This document shows positions 10,779 to 21,771 of a DNA stretch of 64,000 bases, piece by piece. Below the pieces are notes generated by a model. That model had not been told where the DNA came from. It saw only the letters and a list, made by a program, of their open reading frames with translations, and ran no database searches. The DNA comes from Yponomeuta sedellus (lineage: Eukaryota > Arthropoda > Insecta > Lepidoptera > Yponomeutidae). The stretch covers positions 11,729,516 through 11,793,515 of the forward strand of contig OW203734.1 in the NCBI GenBank assembly GCA_934045075.1, given 5' to 3'. A program made the position numbers and the translations under genes. Every line of letters starts with the position of its first letter. Position 1 is the stretch's first letter.

Positions 10779-10995
10779 TAACCTCACACCCTACCCCAGA
10801 GGGGTAGGCAGAGACCAGGGACTGCCACGATCCTGACAGATCACCTTCGCTTCATCAACGTTCATAAGTCGTTGCATGCACGCACGCCGGTTCCGGGTAC
10901 TTTTTATCTTCCACTTTGCTCATCCCCTATTTGGTCGATGTATGTCCGCCTGGGACGTCCCTTATCAGCACTTTCACTCACATTCGCATTATATA
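10779..10995 (-). repeat. LINE-a 3' region
   Basis: It matches the minus strand from tgcgaatgtgagtg through cggaaccggc and gatgaagcgaag to cctctgggg. It is a close relative of the copies at 35.9 kb and 62.4 kb. Confidence 0.75.
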
Positions 10996-11056
10996 AGATT
11001 AATCCTTTTATTACACACCATACATTGTGAGAGTACATGCAAAACTTAAATTACTA

Positions 11057-11179
11057 TTCTGAATTGAGAATTTCACGAAGTAAATACTTAAGTAATGTTC
11101 TGTCACGCTCTTTTCTGAGAAATCCGAAAAAAACAGCACTACAGTTAAGTATTTCAGTTAAGAAATTCTCAATTCAGAA
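11057..11179. repeat. inverted repeat, MITE-like
   Basis: ttctgaattgagaatttc at 11057-11074 is the exact reverse complement of 11162-11179. Pairing continues imperfectly inward for about 20 more bases (taaatactt against aagtattt). The short frame here is not a gene. Confidence 0.7.
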
Positions 11180-11959
11180 ACTGGCCCATAGCGGCAATGC
11201 AAAGCAGCATAAGAAAATAAAGTTACCGAAATAATTTGTGTCTCGATCACGAGGTATTTTTAAGTCCTATAGGTATGACTAGAATTAATTCTCCAGCATG
11301 CAGATTACAAATGCGACGTTCAAACACCGAATCCGAAGCTGTTTCATATAGCAATCAATATTGATTTCCTCATTTGCGTCGACATAAGTCAATCCCTGTC
11401 AATCAAAACGGGGTCAATTTGTAACAATCTAGAACACGTCAATTTGTTACAAAATGTCATTCCCATGCTGCAATCCTCAAACCGCTGAGTTACGAGGAAG
11501 TATGGGGCAGGATTCGCTGTAATTTTTCACCCTCTCAAAGCGTTTACGCACTGTGCGTTCCATCCGAATCCAAGGGAACGTACGTAGAAAACTGTGAACA
11601 AATGGAAATGTCACGTTGTCACCGAGTCCAATTGAAAAAAAATACTGGTGTGAGTTGCTCCATCGCTCCTCAGTTCATGAATGAAATGTGTGTGATGAAT
11701 GATCTGCGAAATATTGTCGGATTCGGAAGACGGAACTTGGATCAGACGAATACGTCTGCAACGGCTTCTTTGCTTCTTCATTTCTCGGATTTGGATCGGA
11801 TGCAGTGCATAAACACTCTTAGGAAACTTATCAGTATGCGACCCGCGTAGTAAGGTGTTTGTTGAGACCTCACTCCATCTACCTTGAATAGAGCCATGCG
11901 TAAAAAGGTATTCCACAAACACTTGGTGTTCGCGCGAGAATCGATCGCGCGACGTAATC
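11180..11959. other. no repeat recognised, moderately GC-rich
   Basis: The segment is less AT-rich than its surroundings and carries two overlapping opposite frames of 80-120 codons (11602-11850 plus, 11611-11979 minus). Neither resembles a known protein. It may be the upstream part of the LTR proposed just downstream. Confidence 0.35.
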
Positions 11960-12365
11960 ATGAATCTGTGGTCATTCACTCATTCGTGTGGTTCCGGTGC
12001 CGTCGCTCGTGCCGCTCGCTCGCTACTAATTTATCCAGCCATCTGCATACACATTCGCACTGTGACATACGCGCGTGATAAGTGCTCGAATTCTCGTGAA
12101 GTGATAGACATTTTGGTGACCAAGAAACTTTATCAGCTCAAAGAACAATATATTGACAATATTATACTATAAGTGAAGAGTGCAGGAGTGTTCTCCGTGC
12201 GCTGGACGCATCAGATCATCCATCACCGCTCATCATCTGCCCAACAGCTAAAGCGAGCTATCATCCACCATCACCAAGCAAGTCCATTCACTTCACCTCC
12301 CATTCCGCTCTCTCAACCAGCCCATCGTGAGGTAGACCTAGCCGACACTGGCTAACTACCACTTG
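11960..12365 (+). mobile_element. possible BEL/Pao LTR end and leader, truncated
   Basis: The stretch attttggtgaccaagaaac at about 12109 resembles the primer-binding region after BEL/Pao LTRs. It is followed by a His/Ser/Pro-rich frame (IIHHRSSSAQQL at 12200-12350) that resembles the leader before BEL gag. The upstream LTR start and any gag-pol are absent. The family call rests on recalled motifs only; a host 5' UTR is the alternative. Confidence 0.3.
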
Positions 12366-12407
12366 GCTTTTCAAGGTGTATATGTCACAGTGTAAAACTC
12401 TTAAACT

Positions 12408-12660
12408 GTCAAAACTAGTTTTGATTGCTAAAATCAGTCAAAAGTACTTTTGTCCAAAGCTTACATTTGAAATACCTAATGGTAAACAATACCTAAAATG
12501 ATGCATCACTCAATCTGCGACAACAAAAATTTAGGTGCAACGAAGCGCGAAGGAGCGTGTTAGGTTGAACATTGTAAGACCGAAAACCCACTCAACATTG
12601 TAAGATACTAGAATTTATGTATTTTTCTGCAGTTAAAACTAGTTTTGACTGATTTTTTAT
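12408..12660. repeat. inverted repeat with caaaactagttttg ends
   Basis: gtcaaaactagttttga near 12408 and taaaactagttttgactga near 12633 are inverted copies, each itself near-palindromic. Inside, cattgtaaga is repeated. This suggests a degraded MITE. Confidence 0.4.
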
Positions 12661-12986
12661 TTTGAAGATTATACTATACTTGTACTTACTGCGATACACT
12701 ACGCGTCCCCAATTTATTCGAAGCCTTAAGTACTGCATTTAATAACGTCTTTTTTTATTTCCTGCTTCTAAAAATAACATACCCATCTCGTTGGTCGGTA
12801 CCATTTTTAATCTGGGCGATGCGCGGCAACGAACCATTACTCGGAATCTAATTTACTTTCGAGGGTTGGGCACAGATACGTGCCCTACTCACGATTTGGC
12901 GCTTTCAAATATTCAAATTAGACAGTGTGAAAAATACCCAATGATTCTCTGTGGAGATTTTTGGTCGTTGGGCCTGAGACAAACCT

Positions 12987-13128
12987 GAGTGTCTGACGTA
13001 TTCAATTACCTTAGCGCTTGAAATTTCCATTCCGCGGTGGGCTCGCGTGGTCATTCAGCTCATACTCTCTCTCGCTGAGAGAAAGCCTGTGTCCTGCAGT
13101 GAGACGTTTATAGGCTTATAAACGTATG
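12987..13128 (+). repeat. T3 SINE 3' half
   Basis: gagtgtctgacgtattcaat, gcgcttgaaatttcc, actctctctcgctgagagaa and ctgcagtgagacgtttatag are in T3 order. Confidence 0.7.
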
Positions 13129-13421
13129 CCTGGGGACGGCCGGTCCGACTATTGTTAGTCGGAAGTTATATTTATGGTATGTCATTGACATGTGCTCGCC
13201 ACAGGCTACATCAAAATGAGCGTTGCACGAAAACCCGCTAAGTAGGTATGTGAGTACCTATCCGCACCGACCAATTTGACTAATGTGGATTTACACACAC
13301 TTTTTTCTTTTTAGTTCTATACTAAGCGTAGTTCGATAGGCGTGACGACATTATCAAATAATCAAAGATTTAAGGATATTAAAGGAAAGTACATATTAAA
13401 AGGATTTAAAACACTGATTAA

Positions 13422-13565
13422 GTTTGAAAAACCTATTTAGAGGCTAAAAATTCCACCCATGCCGGGATTCGAACCCGCGACCTCTGGCTGACACGGTTAG
13501 CGAGTGGTCGCGGGTTCGAGTCCCGGCATGGGTGGAATTTTTGGCCACTAAATAGGTTTTCAAAC
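13422..13565. mobile_element. T1 SINE foldback, 60-bp arms
   Basis: The left arm 13422-13482 is antisense T1 from the tail-side ctatttagaggc through the B box. The right arm 13506-13565 is the same stretch in sense. They pair with few mismatches around a 23-nt loop. The A-rich tail is missing and no target duplication is obvious, which sets it apart from the other folded T1 copies. Confidence 0.85.
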
Positions 13566-13954
13566 TCAAATAGTAGAGGCTGACACAGAATGAGTAGCAA
13601 ATTCATGTTACACAAATCTCGCTATGGAAACGTATTTGCGTGTTTTATTACATTTCGTAATAACAAGGGCAGTAAAAAGGGTGTTTTGTAACACAGCGAG
13701 ACATCTGTAATGTTCAAGATATCTCACGTGTTACTTCTTTTTAGTGCAAACAAAAGCTTTATGGCGAAGTTTTAATCCCTTTACCAAAAACTAGTCCGTT
13801 GTATTGAAAGTCACAGCTGAAAAGTAAACGTACTTTGTTTTACACATATTTTCATGAGTGCATAAGCTACAAAGCTGTTATAAGCTTGTTAAAAGCTTTT
13901 TACGGTCGGTGCTTACAACTTTATTCTAAAACAATATGTACTAGTAAAGGCCAA

Positions 13955-14052
13955 TAAAAAAGTACTGAAAACGTTGATGAAGCGAAAGACCTGCACGGAT
14001 CATGTAAGTGGCAGATCCTGCTCTCTGCCTGCCTCATCCGGATAGAGGCGAG
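13955..14052 (+). repeat. LINE-a 3' fragment
   Basis: gttgatgaagcgaaagacct, gtggcagatcc and ctctctgcctgcctc match the LINE-a 3' region with about 15% divergence. Confidence 0.6.
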
Positions 14053-15049
14053 AGTTAATATTATGCTGTGTTATTCATATTATTCCGCACCATTTTGTTA
14101 GGTAAGCATTAGATTTTCAGTTTTGCATTGAAAAGTGTTACGCTCGGCGTAACGTTTTAAATCATCGGCGGGTTGCCAAGTGTGTGCTAAACTAAATAGA
14201 TTTATGGCCAGTAGCATAGCTCGAAAAAACCTTACAAATGCAATGCCATTATTTAAAATTAAAATACTGTACGTATGAAAAATTGGAAAGCATAGTTTTT
14301 GTTAATGTAAACAAAAAATATGAAATACTGGCCAGTACTGCCGAAAATTTTTGCATCGAAACAAAGACCTTTAATTCCATTCATTCGTTTCAAATTTAGA
14401 ACACAAATAATTCGTTGCAAGCTCCGAATAAAACGTTCCAAGCGCTCGTTTTGAGTGTTAACCAAACTCAATGGGTATGTAGTTATTTTACTTGTAGATT
14501 TTAGTGAGAGCTCACAACACAATCGTAACACCATCCCTCCATTAAAGTGGGGCAGCTCTGATTCAAAACCAGAATCCAACCGCTCAAGTATGCTTCCCAC
14601 GTCCGTTTCGAACACTTTCTTTTGGGAGGCGATGATGCGCGCAAAAAGCTGAATGTGTTTAGCCCGAATGTGGCCGGTAAGGGTCCCCTGCGGTTCGCCG
14701 GGATGATATATTGACCAAAGTGCCGCTGCGGGCAGAGAAACCTAATTTGTAGAGGCGTTATGTAGTTGTCAGCTAGTTTTTGATTCGGATAGACTAGGCC
14801 GTCGCACCTTAGAAAGTTATAGTCTTATTTGTAAAGGTACGGACCCTTAAACGCCTCAAATAGTCTGTAGCGGAGATTAGACACGTAACCACAGTATAAA
14901 TACAACTCCTACAGTCTAGATCCCAATATAGGACTAAAATCAATTTCAGCTAAAAACGGCCTCTTCCAGGGAAAGGTTATAAAGTTGGAAGAGATCGCTT
15001 TTAGTGATAACTCCGCCAATTATATAACATTACGTAGATTTAGGAAATC
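14053..15049. other. no feature recognised
   Basis: A 118-codon minus-strand frame at 14259-14615 has no recognisable domain, and codon use gives no support for it. No repeat match was found. Confidence 0.35.
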
Positions 15050-15277
15050 ATGGTTGTAATTTTTTTCTGTTTGTGCAATAAAGTGTTCTTTTCGGACGGA
15101 CGACCCAGGCGGACATACGTCGACCGAGTAGGGGATGTAAGTATTAGCAAAGGGGAAGACAAAAAGTACCCGGAACCGGTGAGCGTGCATGCAACGACTT
15201 ATAAACATTGATGAAGCGAAGGTGAACTGTCTGGATCGTGGAAAGTGGAAGCCCCTGGTCTCTGCCTAGTTATGTGT
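15050..15277 (+). repeat. LINE tail scrap joined to LINE-a 3' region
   Basis: 15050-15092 (tgtgcaataaagtgttctt) matches the LINE tail seen at 31.1 and 38.0 kb. 15095-15277 is plus-strand LINE-a (ccaggcggacatacgtcgac, cggaaccgg, gatgaagcgaaggtgaactg). Confidence 0.7.
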
Positions 15278-15774
15278 TGTTTACGGTCTTTTTTCTCAAG
15301 ACTGATTTAAAGCCTTTCTTGCACCAAGGCTCTTGTCAGTACACTCTAAGAAGAGGTACTATATCATCGTTTATATAAAATACAAAGAAAATAGCATGAC
15401 ATCATAATCCTTACCTACTCAGGCTAAAATTATAATGTTTTAAACTTACATTCAGAATCAAGTTTTCCTTCAGTTTAGATGAAAAAGCGAAAATAGTGTT
15501 TTTGACATATTTAACATTTATGATGTATTTATTGTCCAAAGAAGCGTTACAAAAGAAGATATGATTTTAATCTATTAGTGGCGCTAGATAGCATGGCGTA
15601 GCGCCTTAAACTAAGGAACCAGTATCTCAAATGCTGAGGAAGATCCAAGTCACCTCAATAATATTACAATTGACAGTGTTAACTTAAAAGCAAATTAAAC
15701 CACACTTATTTGCCCTGTGAGTAAGTGAAGTTGACCTGTCCCTAGAGTCTAATTTTTACATCGTTTTTCAATAG

Positions 15775-15895
15775 GATTATATAAGCACCACAATGGTTGT
15801 TGTTTGCCTCAATTTGGTAGTCTACAAAGCAATAGCAGTACAATGTCATTCCAGGGTAACCCGCACAAATTACATAGGCAACTCTCGCGAATATA
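15775..15895 (+). repeat. unclassified repeat, copy 1
   Basis: tttgcctcaatttggtagtc, caaagcaatagcag, caatgtcattcca and caaattacataggca are shared with the minus strand of 45232-45480 at about 80-85% identity. The copy ends at the T1 junction. Confidence 0.65.
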
Positions 15896-15896
15896 T

Positions 15897-16045
15897 TATT
15901 TTTAATGCACTAACCCGTGCTAAGGACAATTTTAAAACCCTATTTAGAGGTTAAAAATTCCACCCATGCCGGGATTCGAACCCGCGACCCCTGGCTATCC
16001 ATGCCAGCGCTCTTTCCAATTGAGCTAATGGGCGACTCACCGGCA
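15897..16045 (-). mobile_element. T1 SINE, 3' part including tRNA-like core
   Basis: On the minus strand it runs from actgatgccggtgagtcg through the cloverleaf and B box to ctaaatagggttttaaaa, then the tail with ggttagtgcattaaaaataa. It is a simple, unfolded insertion. Confidence 0.75.
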
Positions 16046-16515
16046 TCAGTCGTTGCTAACTACTGAATAAATACATTTTGAATATTCATAGTTATCTCGT
16101 CAGAATTAGTTTCGGACTTATGTTTTTTGACCTTCATTGGCTGCCGGGAAAATACAATGAAAGATAAAAACAGACGCTTTCTTCTCGCTTCTTTCTCTTA
16201 TGATAAAGTGTTTCTGTGCGTTTGTGTTGACACAATAATATGTTTAAGGAAGCGGAAATATTACTAACGTTTTGTTACGTAGTACGCATGTATCTAGCAT
16301 TTTATTATAATCAATCCTGTTATACTCAGCTCAAGGAACCAGTTGTCTAGCGAGGGAATTAAAGTCATATCTCAAGATCCCGTCGAGTTAATTGACAGTG
16401 TTAAATGCAGGTCCGAATTTACGAAATTTTAAGGCAAACAGACTCTCTACTGAAATAGAGAGGTTGTACTAGCCCTCAGAAGGAGCACTCGTACGCATTA
16501 CGCAGCGGCTACACA

Positions 16516-16841
16516 GAAGCGCTGCTGGCCTAGTGCAATTGAGTCAAGAGGCAACAACAGGCAGGGTCGGGTGCTGGATGGGTGACCGTCCCGTGTCTAC
16601 CGCTAGTGGCATTTTTTCCGAGCGCTTCCGTTCTTCGCAAGGCACGTTAAGCCGTTAGTGCTGGCTGTCATGTTAAGCCAGTCGTTAAACCGTGTCAGAG
16701 GCCTGGGCGGCTTGATAACTTCTGACAGTAAGGTCCGCCACTGCCTTACAATCCTTCGCCAACCCGGACTTGGCCCCCGTGGTAGAGTATGCTAACCTTA
16801 CACCCGTACCACAACAGTGTGGACATACAAAGGGTTGATAC
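16516..16841 (+). mobile_element. 5S-SINE, variant B
   Basis: Full-length layout with small deletions: gaagcgctgctggcc, ggatgggtgaccgtcccgtg, the shared body, and the end acatacaaagggttgata. Confidence 0.82.
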
Positions 16842-17147
16842 CATAGACTCTACCTCTCTTCACTAAACAAATAAAGACTTTTTTTAGAACCTATTTCGAG
16901 GCTAAACTTTTATTAAATTTAAAACCGCTTAGCTCTGGACCTGATGGTAAGCTGATAGCCTTAAAGTCCTGATAAAAAAATCACGATTTATTAAACTCTG
17001 TTTAACTGGTCTGTGATAAAGGCGAAAACTCAACCACAGATTAATTAAACTCCCTCTGAGCAGTGTTTTAGAAGAATCGTGTTTTTATAATACGTACGTG
17101 GTTACTTGCTAGTAAAAAGTTTTTTGACTTATGTTTTAAGGATAACC

Positions 17148-17270
17148 GAAATCAACAATATAAAAATGAATCGCTGAATGTGTTCGTAAGCATCTCTAGA
17201 TGCATCAAGTATCATCAAATCTCGAGAGCTTCTTTTTTTAGAATATTCCTTGAAGTACGATGGTTCTAAA

Positions 17271-17316
<46 letters not shown>

Positions 17317-17352
17317 CGACTGTTAGGCGGTACCAAGTTTGCTGGGTCAGAT
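17148..17352 (+). mobile_element. Helitron-like fragment with (TA)n
   Basis: It shares gaatcgctgaatgtgtt, aaatctcgagagc, tagaatattccttgaag and the 3' stretch ggcggtacc to gctgggtcag with the Helitron at 30941-31314. The terminal CTAG is replaced by atga. Confidence 0.7.
17272..17313. repeat. (TA)n microsatellite
   Basis: About 20 uninterrupted TA units inside the Helitron fragment. The other Helitron copy lacks them at the equivalent place. Confidence 0.95.
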
Positions 17353-18019
17353 GACCGAAATAATAAATAAATTCGTTATAATAAGTTATAAAATAAGTGT
17401 TACTTTCATATATACTTTAGAGGAGAATTCATGAAATTTGCTTTATTGCAATTCGTGTACCCGATAACGTCTTCCTGTATAACTTGGCAATATCTGGTGG
17501 TGCGGATCGTTCATATATCACGTACGCTGGCAGTATGACATCGTAATTTGTCAAGGTTCGCCTGGAGATAGCATGCCTGTATTATTAGACGAGTGAGTTT
17601 GCTGGAATATGCATTTAATGAGACCTATTGTTTGATATAAACATAAGGAAATATCCTAAACACGGAGCGACTACTGATTGGGTAACAGATTCATAGTATC
17701 GGCATTGTTACTTTTTTTAAATAATACTTTTTATTAGATATTTTAAGACATTATTTTTCCAAAGTATATTAAAGAAGAACACAAAAATATACAATTTTCG
17801 CTTTCTAATTATTTCTTCAATCACAGATGTTACTTAAGAAGTTCCTTATCCATCTTTCTGATTTATAAAGGTCTTCTTGTTTAATTTTTAACCATGGGTT
17901 TAATTATTTATAAAGAATAGAAATACCAAGTAAAAAGTAAGGGTGATTCCCATACTATTTATATGTATTTGTAAATGGGTTTAATTGCGATTATTTATAG
18001 TATAACGTAACTATCTTAG

Positions 18020-18105
18020 TTCCCGACGTTTCAGCAATGTTGCAGTCATTGTTGCAACGTCGGGAATTAATGTTTACGTTTGAACCAATAAATAATCACA
18101 ATTAG
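18020..18105. repeat. acgtcggga repeat with 11-bp hairpin
   Basis: ttcccgacgtt (18020-18030) pairs with aacgtcgggaa (18056-18066). The flank cca-ataaataatcacaatta is shared with the copies at 47.5 and 57.1 kb. Confidence 0.65.
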
Positions 18106-18116
18106 ATCCACTTAGT

Positions 18117-18476
18117 AGCGCTCATACTCCGGCTGCCTGCGTGATCATAAACGATCACGAAGGTTAAACAACTTAGGGTGCGTTCATTGCACGGATGGGT
18201 GACCGTCTATGACTAGCGCTAGTGGAATTTTCCCGGGCGGTTCCGTGCTCCGCAAGGCACGTTAAGCAGTTGGTGCCAGCTGCCGTCGATAGATGGCAGT
18301 CGTGAAGCCAAGTCAGAGGCCTTAGGGCGGGCGGCTTGAAAACTTCTGACTTTAAGACCAGTCTTGCAAGCCTCCATCAATCCGACCTTGGCCCCCGAGG
18401 TGGAGTATGGCTTATACTTCCTCAAGGAAGAGATCCGTGCCCCCAGGTGGGGACATAATGGGTTGATGATGATGAA
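18117..18476 (+). mobile_element. 5S-SINE, head variant A
   Basis: The head is gatcacgaaggttaaacaac and ggatgggtgaccg, followed by the shared body. The last part is ccgaggtggagtatgg, then a gatgatgatgaa tail. The body carries gtcgatagatggcag, which is specific to variant A. Confidence 0.85.
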
Positions 18477-19069
18477 CCCCGTTTAATATAGAATTTTACA
18501 TTTAAAAACTATTACATACTTACATCAAAGGACATTGACCACTTTCGGCTATGAGTGAACAGCATGTTCATAATGATACAAAGTAATAAATGGTCATTAT
18601 TAATAAAAACACGAATATTTTTTATATTTTCGGAGTAACCATTTAAACGATAAAAAAAATCAATTTAATAAGTTTTCTTCCTGTATTTTTTTGCAACTTT
18701 CGGCTTTGGTGTTGCCAGTACTAATTATTAATTTATTATCGATTGGGAAATAATTCATATCATGATTTATGTTATGTTCTTTTTAGTGTGTTTTGTAAAC
18801 AATGAGGTGTGTTTTGTAAACAATGTTTTGTGTGGAATGAATAAATAGGCAAAAGTGTATCAATTAATATCTTTAGCTTCTCACAAACCCCTCACGAGCA
18901 AATGAAAAGAAATACGACAAGAATCGAATCGGAAATCGATTACTTTTTTTCTGGCAACAAAAAAAAAGCTGTCAATAGTGTCAATCACAAACTGTTTTGT
19001 CATATTTTAAAAACTTTTTTTTGTGATTATGTCAGTAACATTTTTTTTAGTTTTAAAACATGTACGTAT
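18477..19069. other. no feature recognised
   Basis: Very AT-rich. A short duplication of gtgtgttttgtaaacaatg lies at about 18785-18825. Confidence 0.4.
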
Positions 19070-19280
19070 AGTGCGTTCACATTAACTTGACGCGTGAGAG
19101 AATTGGTAGCAAGGACATAACATGTGAATTAGATTTTGGACCTAATCGGAAGATGGTAAAACAAGCGCTCAATCCTTTTATTTTCCCCAAGTAATGGGAA
19201 TGATTTCTTATTTAACATGGTAACAGTAAACATCGCAGTGCTACCAATTCTCTCACGCGTCAAGTTAATGTGAACGCACT
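19070..19280. mobile_element. MITE with 40-bp terminal inverted repeats
   Basis: Left end agtgcgttcacattaacttg continuing to gaattggtagca; the right end is its exact reverse complement (19239-19280). The 130-bp interior is AT-rich and noncoding. The target duplication is not clear (gtac-like sequence on both sides). Superfamily not assigned. Confidence 0.85.
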
Positions 19281-19934
19281 GTACATAAAAAACTTGAAAC
19301 TTTTAAAAATGGAGGACAATGGCGTCTTTCATCTCAACAAGAATGTCAATCCAGCAAAATATTTTTTTATTTTTACGTTCAATGGTTACAACAAAGAAAG
19401 TAAAATTATTTGTTTAAAAATAAATAAGAATTATTGACCAAGTTATCTTTTTACTGATATTCTGTTCACGTTTAGCCTGATGCTCAAACAAAATGGTCAA
19501 TATCCTTTTGTGCTTAAGTATCACACAATATACATAATACACACATTATACTGTTTATATTAGTAATAAATTAAATTAAAACTTAAGTATTAATGCACGT
19601 ACCGAATATTTATTCTCATTGAAATAAATAATTGTGTATTTTGTATGCGCGAGTCATTAAGAAATAGTATTTGTAAATTTACTGCTCTCACAAATTCCAT
19701 CACTTAGCTACACTACTCTGCATGGAAAGTGCTACTTAGTCACTGAAATAATAAAGCCTACGCAACACGACACTACCCGTCCGCTTGGAGCACGTATGCT
19801 TTTAGTGCTAGTTAAAATAATTGAAAATTTGAGAGGGATACGCGATACGAAGCTTACTTTGTACTGTCCGCATTAATTTGAAGTACAAAGAGTCTAGAAT
19901 ATGAGCGGAACTGATGGGGGTAGGAAGTCTTCTT
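19281..19934. other. no feature recognised
   Basis: AT-rich and without repeat matches inside the window. Confidence 0.4.
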
Positions 19935-20215
19935 CTTCTTCAGGCTATATTAGTCCACTGCTGGACATAGCCCTCCCCTAATGAGCGCAAGGTTGTGCCA
20001 TCATTGGGGGGTACTGCCCATAATCTCCACTCTGGGCATGCGGGTTGGGGATCGCAGTTTGGTGGAATTGTACTGCAGGGGGCGCTGCTGCCAACCCCCC
20101 TTTTTGTGTCCGTTAGTCGCCTTTTACGGCACCCGCGGGAAGAATTTGGGTTGGTGCTATTCTCTAGGCAGACATCACACACCACAGGGAGTAGAAAGCC
20201 TTCAGGGGTAATTAT
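19935..20215 (-). repeat. LINE-b-type 3' end and C-terminal tail
   Basis: On the minus strand a frame ends in LRSLGEGYVQQWT, which resembles the C-terminus of insect RTE-like LINE polyproteins. It is followed by ggctatatta and gcctgaagaagaagaag. Upstream is a GC-rich segment with ccgcgggtgccgtaaaagg. Only the end of the element remains. Confidence 0.55.
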
Positions 20216-20334
20216 AAAATGCACAATGAAGAATGTCACTCCATATTCTCTGTCAAAAATAAAAATTACAAGTGTAAGAATTACTTCGATACGTTAATTA
20301 GTTTCCGATTTAGAAGTAAAACAAGTTGTAACTG

Positions 20335-20415
20335 TACGACGCGGGCCGCCGGTTACGCTGTGACGTCATCGCACAACACGCTCAGTCTGTCTCACTCAGT
20401 CCGCTCGTAGTCGTG
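20335..20415. promoter_or_regulatory. GC-rich segment with CRE and Inr-like motifs
   Basis: A full palindromic CRE, tgacgtca, at 20361-20368 sits in a GC island in otherwise AT-rich DNA. About 25-35 bp downstream are two tcagtc strings like the arthropod initiator. No first exon is evident on either side, so a promoter role is inference. Confidence 0.25.
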
Positions 20416-20636
20416 CGCCCATGCCGTCGAAATTATACCTAAATACTTTAAAAAATATCCAATCCAAATACTAGGTAATCATGTGTTGTGCCTAAATATA
20501 AAAATACAACTACTAATTCACCGGAAAACTTATTTTTTATAGCTTCAAAATACGTTAAAATGCGTACAAAGTTGATATTTATACTTTTAATAAAACTGTA
20601 TTACATTAGGATATGTAATGATATTTTATTATTTTT

Positions 20637-21414
20637 AAAAACCTATTTAGAGGCTAAAAATTTCACCCATGCCGGGATTCGAACCCGCAACCTCTGGCTA
20701 TCCGTACCAGCGCTCTACCAATTGAGCCAATGGGCGACTCACGGCATCAGTGAAATTTCGAACCTCTTTACAATATTCTCTGTATTACGTACAGGAACGA
20801 TATCACTGTATACAGTGATATCGTTCCGATGTTAAAACCTAACTGCAAAGTAGGTAGTCGGGGCTGTAAGTAATGCAATTTGCTTAAGTCAGATTTCGCT
20901 GCCTGTACGTAATACAGAGAATATTGTAAAGAGGTTCGAAATTTCACTGATGCCGTGAGTCGCCCATTGGCTCAATTGGTAGAGCGCTGGTACGGATAGC
21001 CAGAGGTTGCGGGTTCGAATCCCGGCATGGGTGAAATTTTTAGCCTCTAAATAGGTTTTTAAATTTGTTCCTTAGCACGGGTTAGTGCATTAAAAATAAA
21101 AATAGTGTAATCATGTACAGTGATATCGTTCCGATGTTAAAACCTAACTGCAAAGTAGGTAGTCGGGGCTGCAAGTAATGCAATTTGCTTAAGTCAGATG
21201 TCGCTGCCTGTACGTAATACAGAGAATATTGTAAAGAGGTTCGAAATTTCACTGATGCCGTGAGTCGCCCATTGGCTCAATTGGTAGAGCGCTGGTACGG
21301 ATAGCCAGAGGTTGCGGGTTCGAATCCCGGCATGGGTGAAATTTTTAGCCTCTAAATAGGTTTATAAATTTGTTCCTTAGCACGGGTTAGTGCATTAAAA
21401 ATAAAAATAGTGTA
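20637..21414 (+). mobile_element. compound T1 SINE: one inverted and two tandem units
   Basis: A 14-bp target duplication, attttattattttt, brackets the whole block (20623-20636 and 21415-21428). The contents are an antisense unit lacking about 100 bp (20637-20810), a sense unit (20811-21115) and a second sense unit (21116-21414). The antisense and first sense units meet head to head in a 34-bp palindrome centred on 20810/20811. The tandem period is 305 bp, with only about three differences between the sense units. Each unit has a tRNA-like cloverleaf: acceptor cgcccat/atgggtg, D arm gctcaattggtagagc, T loop ttcgaat. Confidence 0.92.
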
Positions 21415-21771
21415 ATTTTATTATTTTTGTCAAAAATATTTTCCTTCCAAAACTTTACAAATTTTTCAAAAAGATCATCACAATATTCTTCATTATAAAC
21501 TACTGCATGCACATCAACATTCCTTGAGGTTTCAAAGTCAACGTGTGCAATACAAAATAGGGCTTTTCTTTTTCCGGTGATTTCTATTTGTGTTTGTATC
21601 TGAGCATAATATTGTTTGCCTAGTTTACCTTTACTATACGTAATAAAAGTGTTTGCCTTGGTTGGACACTATACTTGTATAATGCAGTCATCAGTAAGCC
21701 CGTCAGGGGAGGCACCTATTAGGCCACTCATTCTTAAAAAAACGACCAGATTCCACTATCTTTATGAAGTG

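Noticed and set aside
13957..14052. Host gene fragment suggested by gatgaagcgaaag
   Set aside because: It aligns to the LINE-a 3' region present at 10.8, 15.1, 35.9 and 62.4 kb.
14259..14615. 118-codon minus-strand frame
   Set aside because: No domain, no splice signals and no similarity to anything recognised. Length is within chance for this composition.
20488..20835. 115-codon open frame
   Set aside because: Most of it is antisense T1 SINE; the same peptide appears at 59804-60052 for the same reason.
20925..20975. Hammerhead ribozyme suggested by gaaattt and ctgatg close together in T1
   Set aside because: The order and spacing are wrong: no stem II followed by GAAA after the ctgatg, and no cleavage-site partner.
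20965..21040. Apparent tRNA gene (full cloverleaf, loop acggata with GGA anticodon)
   Set aside because: It is repeated with the same flanks at least ten times as part of the T1 SINE, has a mismatch in the T stem, and no upstream tRNA promoter context. It is a SINE head.
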